From: Nipponacmea schrenckii
Taxonomy: Eukaryota > Mollusca > Gastropoda > Lottiidae
DNA: 64,000 bases
Assembly: GCA_030562195.1 (NCBI GenBank)
Contig: JAUJPP010000003.1
Coordinates: 27,435,398-27,499,397 of the forward strand
Direction of reading: 5' to 3'
Part shown: one piece after another, positions 13,601 to 28,600 of the stretch
How positions within the stretch are numbered: position 1 is the first letter of the stretch
How the letters are laid out: the number at the start of each line of letters is the position of its first letter
Made by a program: the position numbers and the translations under genes
Notes under the pieces: generated by a model
What the model was told of the DNA's origin: nothing
The model's input: the letters and a program-made list of their open reading frames with translations, nothing else
The model's database searches: none

Positions 13601-16600
13601 TGAAGCATCTGCTACTATTTATTTTGTCGATGGACAGAAACGTAGAATTGGTGATGATTTAGATGGTAGGGACGATATAAATGATGCAGTCTTTAGTGGT
13701 GGCAACGACGAAATCGATGAATATCACCTGATTGATGACGAGACTGATACTGGTGAAAATTCTCGAGAGCCCAAACGTAAGATAGCAAAGCGACAGATTG
13801 AAGATAGGAATTGGATCAAAAAGGATTTGAAAACTGAAGAAAAGAAACACGATTGGAGCCAAGAAAGGCCATTTTTTTAGGAGCATAGCACACCAACAAC
13901 TCTTTTCAATTTATTTTTTGATGATGAAGTTTTAGGCTTTACAACCCAGCAGACCAATCTGTATGCATCTCTAGATCATGGCAAACATGATTTTTCTGTC
14001 ACAAACTCAGAAATAAGAATCTTCATGATGATATTGATGTTATCTGGTTATTCAACAGTTCCGAGGCGAAGAATGTATTGGGAGCAACATGATGATTGTC
14101 ACAACTTAGCTGTTAGTGAAGCCATGCGCCGCAATTGTTTTGAAGATATTCTACGTTACGTTCATTTGGCTGATAATACGTCACTTTCGAAAGATGATCG
14201 TCTGGGTAAAATACGACCAATCTTCGACATGATGAATAAAAGGTGTTTGAAGTACAACCCTATGGAAGAATTCCTCTGCGTAGATGAATTCATGATTCCA
14301 TACTATGGCCGTCACTCCGCAAAACAATTCATCAAAGGGAAGCCAGTACGATTTGGATATAAGGTTTGGTTACTGGCTACACCTCTTGTATACACCATTT
14401 AACTGAATCCTTATGGAGGAAAAGCTGAGAGTTACAACACGGATCTAGGCCTAGGAGGAAGCGTTGTCACAAAACTTTTAGAACCACTTCCAGATCTTCC
14501 ATTCCATGTTACCACAGATAACTATTTCACATCTCTCCATCTTCTAGAACAATTAAGTAGCCAAAATGTGGGTGCAACTGGTACTATTCGCCAAATTGTT
14601 CAACCCCAACCCCTTTCCATAATTCTTTCGCATGATTTGAAATTTTAATAGTAACCTATATGCAAATCAGAACAACGATATTACATCAATAACATAATAA
14701 ATATGGCAAAAAACACAGTTGTGCCCCGTGCACCCTTTTAGGTGCACTTAACATTTTATCCTGTAAATATTACACAAAAGATGTCCTTTCAAAAATCAAT
14801 CCTTACTTGGTACTTTTTAGACCCTAAAGTCGAATTTAATTAGTGTTTGCAGTCATATCCCAGGTCTGGGCATAAAAGGGTTCTAAACAGAAATTGTAAT
14901 CGACTATTTGCCTTTTTCACAATATTTGCCACAATAATATTACCTGATTAAATGTTGTCAATATTTAAACCAAGATATTTAACATTGTCTGTTTAATGGA
15001 TGACATGATTATCACATTGAGCAGTGAACCAAAGATCATGTCATTCAAGTAACATAGAAATAATAAGGGTCCTAAAATGATCCCCTGTGGTACTCCACAT
15101 GTAACACTTGCTGGATCTGAGAAAGTGCTTCCTACATTGATTTTTTGTGTCCGTTCCGACAAATAAGATCTAAACCATTCCACAGACTCCAAGCCCATGA
15201 TTTGAAGCTTTTTGCAAAGGATGTCATGATTAACGGTATCGAAGGCTTTCTGGAGATCAAGTAGGATCATTCCAGTATGTTCACCTTTTGAATTTTGGAC
15301 CTTCAGATGATCCAGCAGGTGAATAAGGCAAGTATCTGTAGAGTGCGAACTTCAAAAACCTGATTGGAATTCAAACAGCAGATTATTATTAGCACGATGT
15401 TGCTCTAGTTGTACATTAACAGATTTTTCTAATGTCTTTGACACTATACTTAAAATACGGACGGTAGTTGCTTACATCCAATGAACTATTTTTCTTAAGA
15501 AGAGGTTTCACTCTTGCTAATTTTAAGTCACCAGGGACGGAATTCTCTGTGATTGACTTATTAATGAGGAATGCAATAGGTCGCTTAAGTATAGCAGCTC
15601 CATCTTTCAAAAACCGTGCAGGGATTTCATCAAGGCCAGTGCTCTTGCTTGTATTCAAAGAGCAAAGTTTCTTATAGATGAACTCCTCACTGAATGGCTG
15701 AAGTCTGAAAGAGTTACTACTTTTTTGACTTGATAGTAATCATTTAGTAGGGTGGAGCCAATGCTGTACAGACCAAGAGATATTGATAGCTTTTGGACAT
15801 GATTTGAGGCTACAGTAGTAAAAAATTCATCAAAAAGATTACAAACAGATTTTGAATCAGGGATGTTATTATCATTAACCTTTAATACAATGTTCGAATT
15901 GCTTTTCTTACTATCTTTGTCTCCAAGTATTTTCAAATTTTGCCAAAGTTTTTTCGAGATCCTTCCCGTTCTTGAATTAAGTTAAGAATCGTGTTGCTCG
16001 TCCATGGTTCAGTCCTCTGTTTTAATCTTATATGTTTGATAGGTGCAATTTCTTTGAGTACACTGTGAAAGGTATCCTTAAAAAAACATCCATGCCTCAG
16101 CAATATTTGTAGCATTTATTAAGTTTTCAAATGAACTTATAGTGTTTTAAAGACCTTATTTTGACAGCATTTGTTTATTTGTTTTCACTTAAATTACTTT
16201 TCTAGTGCAAAACTTTATATAGTGATCGCTGAGACCCTAGAGGATAACGCCTGATTTACATATTTTTTCACCTCAGTTACTAAGAATATGATCAATAATG
16301 GTCCTGGAGGACGCAGTAACCCTTGTGAAATCAGAAATAAGTTGTGGAAAATTGAATAGTTTTAAAGCATCTAAGTAGGATTTATAGAGATGACCTCCCT
16401 TATGAAATAAGCATATGTTGAAGTCACCGAGTATGATTGTCTCATATTCGGAGCGTAGTGTGTATAGAATGGATTCAAAGTTACCACAGGAGTTATTTTG
16501 TTTTGGAGGTCTATGAACCGTGCCAACGATTAAAGGTCTTGATTTGGGTAATGGGAGTTCAATAAATAGAATTTCATTTTCATCAGTTAAGAGATCGGTT

Positions 16601-19600
16601 CTAGAAGTAAAAGCTAAATCGTTCCGAATGTACATACAAACCCCTTCACAATGTGTATGTCTGTCTTTCCTAATAACACTATAATTATCTATATTAATTT
16701 CACTGTCCAAAACACATACATCAAGCCAAGTTTTACAGATAGATATAATCGTAGCATTTGTCTGTAACGCCAAAACTTTCAATTCTGATATTTTTGGTAA
16801 CAAAGATCGTGCATTGATATTCAAAAAGGTTAAACCTTTTTGCGGAATACATTGAAATAGGTACAGTCGGAGGTTCTGGACTAACATAATTATTTGACCG
16901 ATTTGGTGAATCTATTTCCAGACATTGTTAATCAATAAAAATACATTTAGCACATTTAAAACTGGTGTTGGACCTGAGGGAATCTTTGTAACACTTGAAA
17001 TCAACAAGTTCATTGCAGTCTATGCATTATTCTCTATATATTTTGATCTGGACCTATATATTTTGATCTGGACCTATATATTTTGATCTGGACCTATATA
17101 TTTTGATCTGGACCTATATATTTTGATCTCGACCTATATATTTTGATCTCGACCTATATATTTTGCAAATAAAACAAATAAATGTCCAAACCAGTAAATT
17201 TGTTTCCATAGTCAAACTGTGTGTCTTCATACACACTTGGTAAATCTTCTTGCCATGTATGGATAACATATTTGATGAAAATTGAAGTAAACAATAGAGA
17301 AGAAATGAAACTGCCTCCCAACAACTTCATGACCTTTGACCCTTTTTTGTTTGAAATCGTTACGTCAAACGCACTGCTTTGTTTTTGTACATTGCAGAAA
17401 TTGTAATGGTCGCAGCAATATTCGAAATGCATTAGTTCTTAAATTGGTCTATACTCGAATGAATATAATGGCAAAACAGAAAGGCACTAAGAATGGCTGC
17501 ATCACTTTGTCTAACTAATATAGTTGATTCTTACAAATTATCAATGCCCTGTTGATTCTCTTTAACTATATATGACAATAATTGTATGTTTTAACTTCAG
17601 TCGAAAACAAAATAATTTAAAACTATCTGTATGGATTATTTGAACTCTTTTATATTTCTGAGTTACCCACAAGGGATATGATTGATATATGCGAGACTCC
17701 CTTTTAAAAGCCCAAATATAGATAAAAATAGATAAACAAATTGAATAGAATACTATTTACTAAATTCATAGATGTATGACGTATTATTTAAAGGGATAAT
17801 AGGCGTTAGAACGAACATAAAATTTTAAGTTCACTGAAATTTGGACAATAACAGTATATATCCATCAATGGACTTACCTATACATCAAAATCCCTCTAAA
17901 ATCCGATAAATCCCCAAAATAAAGTAGTTTATCATAAAACGCTTGAGCCATCCATCAAGCGATTTTCAAATCGTGTAAATATAAAGGGAAGTATCTCTTA
18001 CATGTGAGTTTTCACGCGTCCTTGACCCCTAATGTTGAATTGCACAATGATGTTACCAGACGCTTTTATTCTCAAACTGAATGGAATCGTCGCTGGCTCA
18101 TTTTTTTGTTAGATTCCGAATATATTTTTATTGAGGCTTTTTTAAAATTTGGTAAAGTGTGGGATGCATAACTAATAGTCAATATGAAACACAAATAGCC
18201 GTAGGACGAGTGTATTCTAACGCCTATTATCCCTTAAAGATAAACAAATAATTCAATAATCTCGTTGATGATTCGGGACGATTCTAGTTAAGTAACTGAC
18301 ACAACTTTAAATGTTTTCTGTAATATATTTTCAGACCTTAAAAGCTTTTTGTATATCCATGTATATCCATTCCGTCTCATAATATGGTTTATTTACCCGA
18401 TTTCCTGTTCATAAATTGCAGTTCGAGCTGTTGAGCTTTGCTTTTGCGAAGTAACAAATTGATATCGAAATGTAACTTCTTTTTGCTACAAATTTGCACA
18501 CCTAACATAGCTAAGACCATGATAGCTGCAGCAACCTTTCAACATTCAGACACCTTTCCCTATTGCCAACGTTGTTCATGAATATAAATTGGAATATTTA
18601 GAAGAAGAAATGCAGACCAGAATAACTAGTTTGGGTGGTATATGACCTTATTTTGTAAAACTTGAAATAATGATTTTTTGCAACTTCCGGTTAATTTTTT
18701 TTTAAGTTTAAAGGTTCATATCTCGTAAACGTGACCTTTGTTGAGTCAAGGATAATTGATCTTGGCTGTACTTTCATAGCCTCTGTAGTCTACTTCCGGC
18801 TTTTTTAATTGTTCAAAAACAGTTAAAGTCGAAATTTTAGACAGTCTTAATTAATTTAGATGTTACGTCTTTTCAGTTACTAAATGTATTTTTCAAATTC
18901 TTTCATTCTTTTGATAAATAAAAACATTATTTTAAAGGAAAACCTTTAAATCCTAAGATCTGTATGATGTAAACGATTGCAATTTGGATTCCAACTGAAC
19001 ATTTTGAAAATAATCAACGTATAACAAAAAGGTTGAGGTGTCGAGGGGCATAATTCCATTTTGGTCAAAGCAACCTTGGCTGTCTGTTGATACTTTTATT
19101 TATGAGGTCTAAAGTCAAAACAATCACCATGGCAATTTCTCAACTTTTATTGTACTTGACCTAACCATCGTAGCAGGTTGATTGTTTTTCAGATTCTCCT
19201 GAATTTTGTTACAATAGCAACGTCCCGCTCAGCGCAACGTGCAACTCTAGTTTATGTTATTTCTATAATTTATGTTAACGTGTCGTATAGGATTCGGTAT
19301 ATTGAAAAAATATATTTTGATATATAATGTTATTGTAAAACTATTTGAGAGTATATAATAAAGTTATTGTGAAAGATATTTGTATTGTGAGAACTTGGAT
19401 AAAATTGGACTACTGTAAGGGTATTTGATCAACAGAAGTGTGGAGAACTTGAACGACTGGACATCACTTACAGTTGTGATACTATAAGAGGTTAGATTTG
19501 GATTCCAACAATGTGGAGAGGGATACATGGGGTATTGTGTGATACTGTGGAGTATTGTGTTAGATACTGTGGAGTATTGTGAGATACTGTAGAGTATTGT

Positions 19601-22600
19601 GAGATACTGTGGGGTATTGTGTGATACTGTGGGGTATTGTGAGATACTGTGGGGTATTGTGAGATACTGTAGAGTATTGTGAGATACTGTGGGGTATTGT
19701 GAGATACTGTGGAGTATTGTGTGATACTGTGGGGTATTGTGAGATACTGTAGAGTATTGTGAGATACTGTAGAGTATTGTGAGATACTGTGGGGTATTGT
19801 GAGATACTGTAGAGTATTGTGAGATACTGTGGGGTATTGTGAGATACTGTAGAGTATTGTGAGATACTGTGGGGTATTGTCTGATACTGTGGGGTATTGT
19901 GTGATACTGTGGAGTATTGTGTGTGAGATACTGTGGAGTATTGTGAGATACTGTAGAGTATTGTGAGATACTGTAGAGTATTGTGAGATACTGTGGGGTA
20001 TTGTGAGATACTGTGGGGTATTGTGAGATACTGTGGAGTATTGTGAGATACTGTAGAGTATTGTGAGATACTGTAGAGTATTGTGAGATACTGTGGGGTA
20101 TTGTGAGATACTGTAGAGTATTGTGAGATACTGTGGGGTATTGTGAGATACTGTAGAGTATTGTGTGATACTGTGGGGTATTGTGAGATACTGTAGAGTA
20201 TTGTGAGATACTGTGGGGTATTGTGTGATGCTGTAGAGTATTGTGAGATACTGTGGGGTATTGTGAGATACTGTAGAGTATTGTGAGATACTGTGGGGTA
20301 TTGTGAGATACTGTGGGGTATTGTGAGATACTGTGGGGTACTGTAAGATACTGTGGGGTATTGTAAGATACTGTGGTGTATTGTGAGATACTGTGGGGTA
20401 GTGTAAGATACTGTAGAGTATTGTGAGATACTGTGGGGTTTTGTGTGATACTATTGGGTATTATGTGATACTGTGGGGTATTGCGAGATACTGAAGTGTA
20501 TTGTGAGATATTGTGGTGTATTGTGTGATACTGTAGGGTATTGTGTGATACTGTGGAGTATTGTGAGATACTGTAGGGTATTGTCTGATACTGTAGGGTA
20601 TTGTGTGATACTGTGGGGTATTGTGAGATACTGTAGGGTATTGTCTGATACTGTAGGGTATTGTGTGATACTGTGGGGTATTGTGAGATACTGTAGAGTA
20701 TTGTGAGATACTGTGGGGTATTGTGAGATACTGAAGTGTATTGTGTGATACTGTGGTGTATTGTGAGATATTGTGGTGTATTGTGTGATACTGTGGGGTA
20801 TTGTGAGATACTGTGGGGTATTGTGAGATACTGTGGGGTATTGTGAGATACTGTGGAGTATCGCGAGATACTGTGGGGCATTGTGTGATACTGTGGGGTA
20901 TTGTGAGATACTGAAGTGTATTGTGTGATACTGTGGTGTATTGTGAGATATTGTGGTGTATTGTGTGATACTGTGGTGTATTGTGAGATATTGTGGTGTA
21001 TTGTGTGATACTGTGGGGTATTGTGAGATACTGTGGGGTATTGTGAGATACTGTAGGGTATTGTCTGATACTGTAGGGTATTGTGTGATACTGTGGAGTA
21101 TTGTGAGATACTGTAGAGTATTGTGAGATACTGTGGGGTATTGTGTGATGCTGTGGGGTATTGTGAGATACTGTAGGGTATTGTCTGATACTGTAGGGTA
21201 TTGTGTGATACTGTGGAGTATTGTGAGATACTGTAGAGTATTGTGAGATACTGTGGGGTATTGTGTGATGCTGTGGGGTATTGTGATATACTGTGGGGTA
21301 TTGTGAGATACTGTGGGGTATTGTGATATACTGTGGAGTATTGTGAGATACTGTGGGGTATTTTGAGATACTGTGGGGTATTGTGAGATACTGTGGGGTA
21401 TTTTGAGATACTGTGGGGTATTGTGTGATACTGTGGGGTATTGTGTGATACTGTGGGATATTGTGAGATACTGTGGGGTATTTTGAGATACTGTGGGGTA
21501 TTGTGAGATACTGTGGGGTATTGTGAGATACTGTGGGGTAGTGTAAGATACTGTGGGGTATTGTGAGATACTGTGGGGTATTGTGAGATATTGTGAGATA
21601 CTGTGGGGTATTGTGAGATACTGTGGGGTATTGTGTAATACTGTGGGGTATTGCGATATACTGTGGGGTATTGTGAGATACTGTGGCGTATTGTGAGATA
21701 CTGTGGGGTATTGTGAGATACTGTGGGGTATTGTGTAATACTGTGGGGTATTGCGATATACTGTGGGGTAGTGTAAGATACTGTGGCGTATTGTGAGATA
21801 CTGTGGGGTATTGTGTGATACTGTGGGGTGTTGTGAGATACTGTAGAGTATTGTGAGATACTGTAGAGTATTGTTAGATACTGGGGGGTATTGTGTGATA
21901 ATGTGGAGTATTGTGTGATACTGTGGGGTATTGTGAGATACTATAGGGTATTGTGAGATACTGTGGGGTACTGTAAGATACTGTGGGGTATTGTAAGATA
22001 CTGTGGTGTATTGTGTGATACTATAGGGTATTGTGAGATACTGTGGGGTACTGTAAGATACTGTGGGGTATTGTAAGATACTGTGGGGTATTGTGAGATA
22101 CTATAGGGTATTGTGAGATACTGTGGGGTACTGTAAGATACTGTGGGGTATTGTAAGATACTGTGGGGTATTGTGTGATACTATAGGGTATTGTGAGATA
22201 CTGTGGGGTACTGTAAGATACTGTGGGGTATTGTAAGATACTGTGGTGTATTGTGAGATACTGTGGTGTATTGTGTGATACTGGGGGGTATTGTGTGATA
22301 CTGTGGGGTATTGTGAGATACTGTGGGGGTATTGTGAGATACTGGGGGTATTGTGAGATACCGTGGGGTACTGTAAGATACTGTGGGGTATTGTAAGATA
22401 CTGTGGGGTATTGTAAGATACTGTGGTGTATTGTGTGATACTGGGGGGTATTGTGTGATACTGTGGGGTATTGTGAGATACTGTGGGGGTATTGTGTGAT
22501 ACTGTGGTGTATTGTGTGATAATGTGGAGTATTGTAAGATACTGTGGGGTATTGTGAGATAATGTGGAGTATTGTGAGATACTGTGGGGTACTGTAAGAT

Positions 22601-25600
22601 ACTGTGGGGTATTGTAAGATACTGTGGGGTATTGTGAGATACTGTGGGGTACTGTAAGATACTGTGGGGTATTGTGAGATACTGTGGGGTACTGTAAGAT
22701 ACTGTGGGGTATTGTAAGATACTGTGGGGTATTGTGAGACACTGTGGTGTATTGTGAGATACTGTGGAGTATTGCGAGATACTGAAGTGTATTGTAAGAT
22801 ACTGTGGGGTATTGTGAGATACTGTGGGGTACTGTAAGATACTGTGGGGTATTGTGAGATACTGTGGGGTACTGTAAGATACTGTGGGGTATTGTAAGAT
22901 ACTGTGGGGTATTGTGAGATACTGTGGTGTATTGTGAGATACTGTGGAGTATTGCGAGATACTGAAGTGTATTGTGAGATATTGTGGTGTATTGTGTGAT
23001 ACTGTGGGGTATTGTGATGTACTGTGGGGTATTGTGAGATACTGTGGAGTATTGTGAGATACTGAAGTGTATTGTGAGATATTGTGGTGTATTGTGTGAT
23101 ACTGTGGGGTATTGTGAGATACTGTGGGGTATTGTGATGTACTGTGGGGTATTGTGAGATACTGTGGGGTATTGTGTGATACTGTGGGGTATTGTGAGAT
23201 AATGTGGAGTATTGTGAGATACTGTGGGGTATTGTGTGATACTGAGGGGTATTGTGAGATACTGTGGTGTATTGTGATGTACTGTGGGGTATTGTGAGAT
23301 AATGTGGAGTATTGTGAGATACTGTGGGGTACTGTAAGATACTGTGGGGTATTGTAAGATACTGTGGGGTATTGTGAGATACTGTGGGGTACTGTAAGAT
23401 ACTGTGGGGTATTGTGAGATACTGTGGGGTACTGTAAGATACTGTGGGGTATTGTAAGATACTGTGGGGTATTGTGAGATACTGTGGTGTATTGTGAGAT
23501 ACTGTGGAGTATTGCGAGATACTGAAGTGTATTGTGAGATATTGTGGTGTATTGTGTGATACTGTGGGGTATTGTGATGTACTGTGGAGTATTGTGAGAT
23601 ATTGTGGTGTATTGTGTGATACTATGGGGTATTGTGAGATAATGTGGAGTATTGCGAGATACTGAAGTGTATTGTGTGATACTGTGGTGTATTGTGAGAT
23701 ATTGTGGTGTATTGTGTGATACTGTGGGGTATTGTGAGATACTGTGGGGTATTGTGAGATACTGTGGGGTATTGTGAGATACTGTGGAGTATTGCGAGAT
23801 ACTGTGGGGTATTGTGTGATACTGTGGGGTATTGTGAGATACTGAAGTGTATTGTGTGATACTGTGGTGTATTGTGAGATATTGTGGTGTATTGTGTGAT
23901 ACTGTGGTGTATTGTGAGATATTGTGGTGTATTGTGTGATACTGTGGGGTATTGTGAGATACTGTGGGGTATTGTGATGTACTGTGGGGTATTGTGAGAT
24001 ACTGTGGGGTATTGTGTGATACTGTGGGGTATTGTGAGATAATGTGGAGTATTGTGAGATACTGTGGGGTATTGTGTGATACTGAGGGGTATTGTGAGAT
24101 ACTGTGGTGTATTGTGATGTACTGTGGGGTATTGTGAGATAATGTGGAGTATTGTGAGATACTGTCGGGTATTGTGTGATACTGTGGGGTGTTGTGAGAT
24201 ACTGTAGGGTTATGTGTGATACTGTGGAGTATTGTGTGATACTGAGGGGTATTGTGAGATACTGTGGTGTATTGTGAGATACTGTGGGGTATTGTGAGAT
24301 ACTATGGGGTATTGTGAGATACTGTGGGGTATTGTTTGATACTGTGGTGTATTGTGAGATACTGTGGGGTATTGTGTGATACTGTGGGGTATTGTGTGAT
24401 ACTGTGGAGTATTATGAGATACTGTGGTGCATCGTAAGATACTGTGGTGTATTGTGAGATACTGTGGGGTATTGTGAGATACTATGGGGTATTGTGAGAT
24501 ACTGTGGGTTATTGTGAGATACTGAGGGGTATTGTGTGATACTGAGGGGTATTGTGAGATACTGAGTTAATTTGTGGGGTATATAATTTGTGGATATTGT
24601 GGATAATTGAGATTCTGTCAAGGTATTTAAACAAATTGTTCCTACCTGCTGGACATTCACAAACTCCCTTGTTACAAGTTCCTCTGGTACATTGGACATT
24701 TTTACAAGGATCACCACTGAATAATTCACATAAATTACCTTCAAAACCTACATGAAATAATTAATATATTATATAATCATCATAGAGTAAATTTATACAG
24801 ACTGAACTAGAAATTATGTTAAATTATGTGTCCTCAATCACGTACATTGAATAATTAACAACCAGTCAATAAATCCAACCAAAAGCTCGTTATAACAATT
24901 AACTGAAATATTACCGCTTGTAAAAGGGCCTCTTTCTTTCTCTACAGTGAAATATTTACATGAATAATTCTGGTTATAAGTAGGCTTGCTTTATTGTGTT
25001 CATTGAATGATTTACATGTAGTTCATGGAGTTACCGACTAACAGTAGTGTAATTTGACTTTATAGGGGACAACTAGCCGCAACTTAATAGTTCAGATTCC
25101 ATACGTAGGTTGATAAAGAAGCAAAATATGCGAATGTCTTTATTTGAAAGTTTTCTACAAATTATAAGTTTACAAATATAATACGGATTGTATCGCATTT
25201 TGTCACCAAATTACTAAGATTAAAATCTGTTCACCAAGCTGTCATTAAATTTATCAACAGTACGGATTATAAAAATTTGGAAACTGAGTTAACCGATTCA
25301 TATAAAAAAAATCATTAAGGCAAACTGTGAAGGCAATGATCAGTAAACTGTTAAAGCAATTTTACGTAAACTTTTAGGACAATAATCATTAAACATTTAG
25401 GACATCAGTCAGTAAACTTTTAGGACAATAGTCAGTAAACCTTTAGGACAATAGTCAGTAAACCTTTAGGACAATGGTCAGTAAACGTTTAGAACAATGG
25501 TCAATAAACATTCAGGACAATGGTCAGTAAACGCTTAGGACAATAGTCATTAAAAATTAAGGATAATAGTCATCCTTTGTTGTATTTATCCATTCTCTAG

Positions 25601-28600
25601 TAGAATGTATGAGTGTTGTTTGAACTACTCACTAACTGTCCACTATTTCATGAAAATTGTTCACTAAATATCCATAATTTTGAAAAAAAGTGTCCATTAT
25701 TTTGAAAAAAAGTGTCCATTATTTTGAAAAAAAGTGTCCATTATTTTGTAAAAAGTGTCCATTATGAAAAAAGTGTCCATTATTTTTTAGTTGTTTGGAC
25801 CTTCTATCTTTTCACTGAAAAAGCAATTCAATTATATATTCAGTTTTATTTTGCAACGTTCCCATTTGATAAAGTGAAATAAAGTGAGGCCTTTGTTTAC
25901 AATCACATCTATGTCAGTTTTTTTCCAAAGGTTTGCTAAACCTAATTGTTGTGGCATTAGAGTTCGATATATATCCTTATTTTCATCTTCTTTTTGCTCT
26001 TACTTTGTTATAATCAGATGAAATATCAGAAAAAAGGTCTCTCCGTATTTGAAAATTTGATTGTTCATACTAAATATTATCCATTGGCTCGACTTGGGAT
26101 GTATTTCTAAAGGTAAATTGAATTATAAATATATCGTTTTCACTTGATGAATACATTGTGTCTAGAAGCCTTGCAGAGTATGTTTGTCACAGTATAAATC
26201 ACAACCTGAACCCACATAACTATTAATCAATCAATGAGTTTAACTTTGTAGGGCTAATATTAAGTAAGATAGAGTCCTCAAACTGTCTATTATGTTAGAG
26301 AGAGAACAGTGTTCGGGGCTAACGCCCCTCACAAACTGCCCCCTCTCTAACATAATAGACAGTTTTCGGCCTCTATCCCTTACATAATACATATTTGAAA
26401 TTGCACATAAACTGTAGCCATACTGGCGATTAATGGTTCCGTATTCTCATAACATTAGCGATGGCCATCGTTATTCTCATAAAAATAGCGATGGCCATCG
26501 TAATACACCCATATTTATAATGGCAGCCAATTTGTCCTGGAGTTTGACAAGAGTTATCAGGATTTCGTAAAAATGGGCAATAACTCATTGTAAAGACAGC
26601 GTATAAAAACCTACCTTCATCACACTTGCAGATAGCAGTACCACCAGTATCCTCACAAGTACCATGCACACACGGTGATATTCTTTGACATAGGCCTGGT
26701 AGTACATCACAGCGATCACCAGTCACCCCCGGCTCACACCTATAAATACAAATAACATTACTTAAGTTATACTCATATTTAATACGAAATAACATAAAAA
26801 AAAAATATCAAAAAGACTTAGTAATCATCCATAACGAGGCATTTGATGATTGAAAAACGAGTAACATTGATTAAGCGTTTTTCAAAATTTACTTAGTTTT
26901 GTGAGTTTTCCAGATCTTACAGGCATTCTGTCACTTTATGACACCAGGTATGTTGACTGATGAATTTAATAGTCATACTGACCATTCTTGAGAACTAAAG
27001 TTTTATGTTCATTCTAAGACGCAGTATCCCTTTAAGAAGAATTCTGTGTTATCATGTTTGTACTCTGTGTTGATAAATATACACAATTTTAGAAAGCAAA
27101 TATATTTACAAAGATAGTTTGACAGGCAAGAGCAAATGCGCCTATTATCAGACTTGAATTGTAATGCAAATATTTGGCAATACATGAACATGACCAACAG
27201 TATGAAAGATTCTACATTCGATATTTAAGTTTAAAAATAATCAGATCATCACGAAAATCGCTAGGGGTTATCTTCTTAATGGGATTGCCCAACAAAATAA
27301 AAATTAAAAGAATCCGTAAAAGAATTAAGCACAACCCAAATGTAAACGCACGAACCGGACTAAATACGCCTAAAATCATTGTGAGAATTTTAAAACTGGT
27401 ACGATGCAACGCATTCACATCGATTTTTAATGTATTTTCCCATGTCAGTACGGTTTAATTGGTTGTAAAGTTGGTCCAAATAATCGAGAAGCTAATAAAA
27501 CGTCTCCTTACCTACAGAAGAAGCTATCGCCCAGATTAACACATGTACCATAATTACATTCAGCATCCTCACAACGATTAACCCGTTCTCGACAAGTCTT
27601 ACCCTCCCATCCCAATACACAGGAACAAGTGAAATCATTTTCTAAATCGAAACATGTTCCACCATGCTGACAAGGTAACGAATCACAATCATCAACATCT
27701 TCCTGAAAAAAAAAAGATGTCCATAAAAAATATCTTCAAAATGTTCAGGATCCATTAAAATTCATCCCATGCGAGGCAAAATCTAATGCTATAATTATGT
27801 AGCAGTTGACTTCTCATATGAGAAATATCACCTGTTGTTTTGAACCATTAAAAGATAATACTAGAGATGAGTACAGCACTATACTTGGCAATCGAAAAGC
27901 TTTAAGGCCCTTTCGTACATTAATTTGGATTCTCTCAGTCGCTTTTAGTAAAAGGCTGTGAAAATTTGGTTTTTTGCTTCAAATTTTTAGTATTGTATCA
28001 CATACAAGATCTAGTTTGATTTCATTGTAATATTAAGACCTATTTTGTTTTTCAATGTTAGAGGGGTTTAGTTCAAATTCAACATCTTTCGGTTTACGAA
28101 GTTTAAAGCCCTTCTAAGGTTGATCAAATGTCACCCCTCGATTTGATTATTAGTACGTTAAATAAAATGTATAAACTTACAGTGCAGTTTTCACCCTTGA
28201 AACCTGGTTTACAAATACAGGAACATTTGGTTTTGCTCAATGTTTTCTCCGAATCGCAATCTATTTGAGCTTGACAATTACTTGGTTCTAAAAATATCAT
28301 AAGACCATTCCAGTGGATAATCAACATAGCCATAACTTTTTTGATATATGTTATAACTTAATATGTGGTCTGATATAAGTATATAATATAAGTAGTCTGA
28401 TATAAGTATATAATATAAGTAGTCTGATATAAGTATATAATATAAGTAGTCTGATATAGGTATATAATATAAGTAGTCTGATATAAGTATATAATATAAG
28501 TAGTCTGATATAAGTATATAATATAAGTAGTCTGATATAAGTATATAATATAAGTAGTCTGATATAAGTATATAATATAAGTAGTCTGATATAGGTATAT

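Noticed and set aside
19364..20881. 505-codon open frame on the minus strand
   Set aside because: It is the 20-bp array read in a stop-free frame, with no independent domain or splice support. The same holds for 22101-22742 and the plus-strand frame at 20473-20706.
19531..24565. CRISPR array
   Set aside because: Units are directly adjacent without unique spacers, and the DNA is animal. All other arrays here are likewise plain tandem repeats.
19531..24565. G-quadruplex array
   Set aside because: Each unit has one gggg, but loops would be about 16 bases; a stable quadruplex is unlikely.
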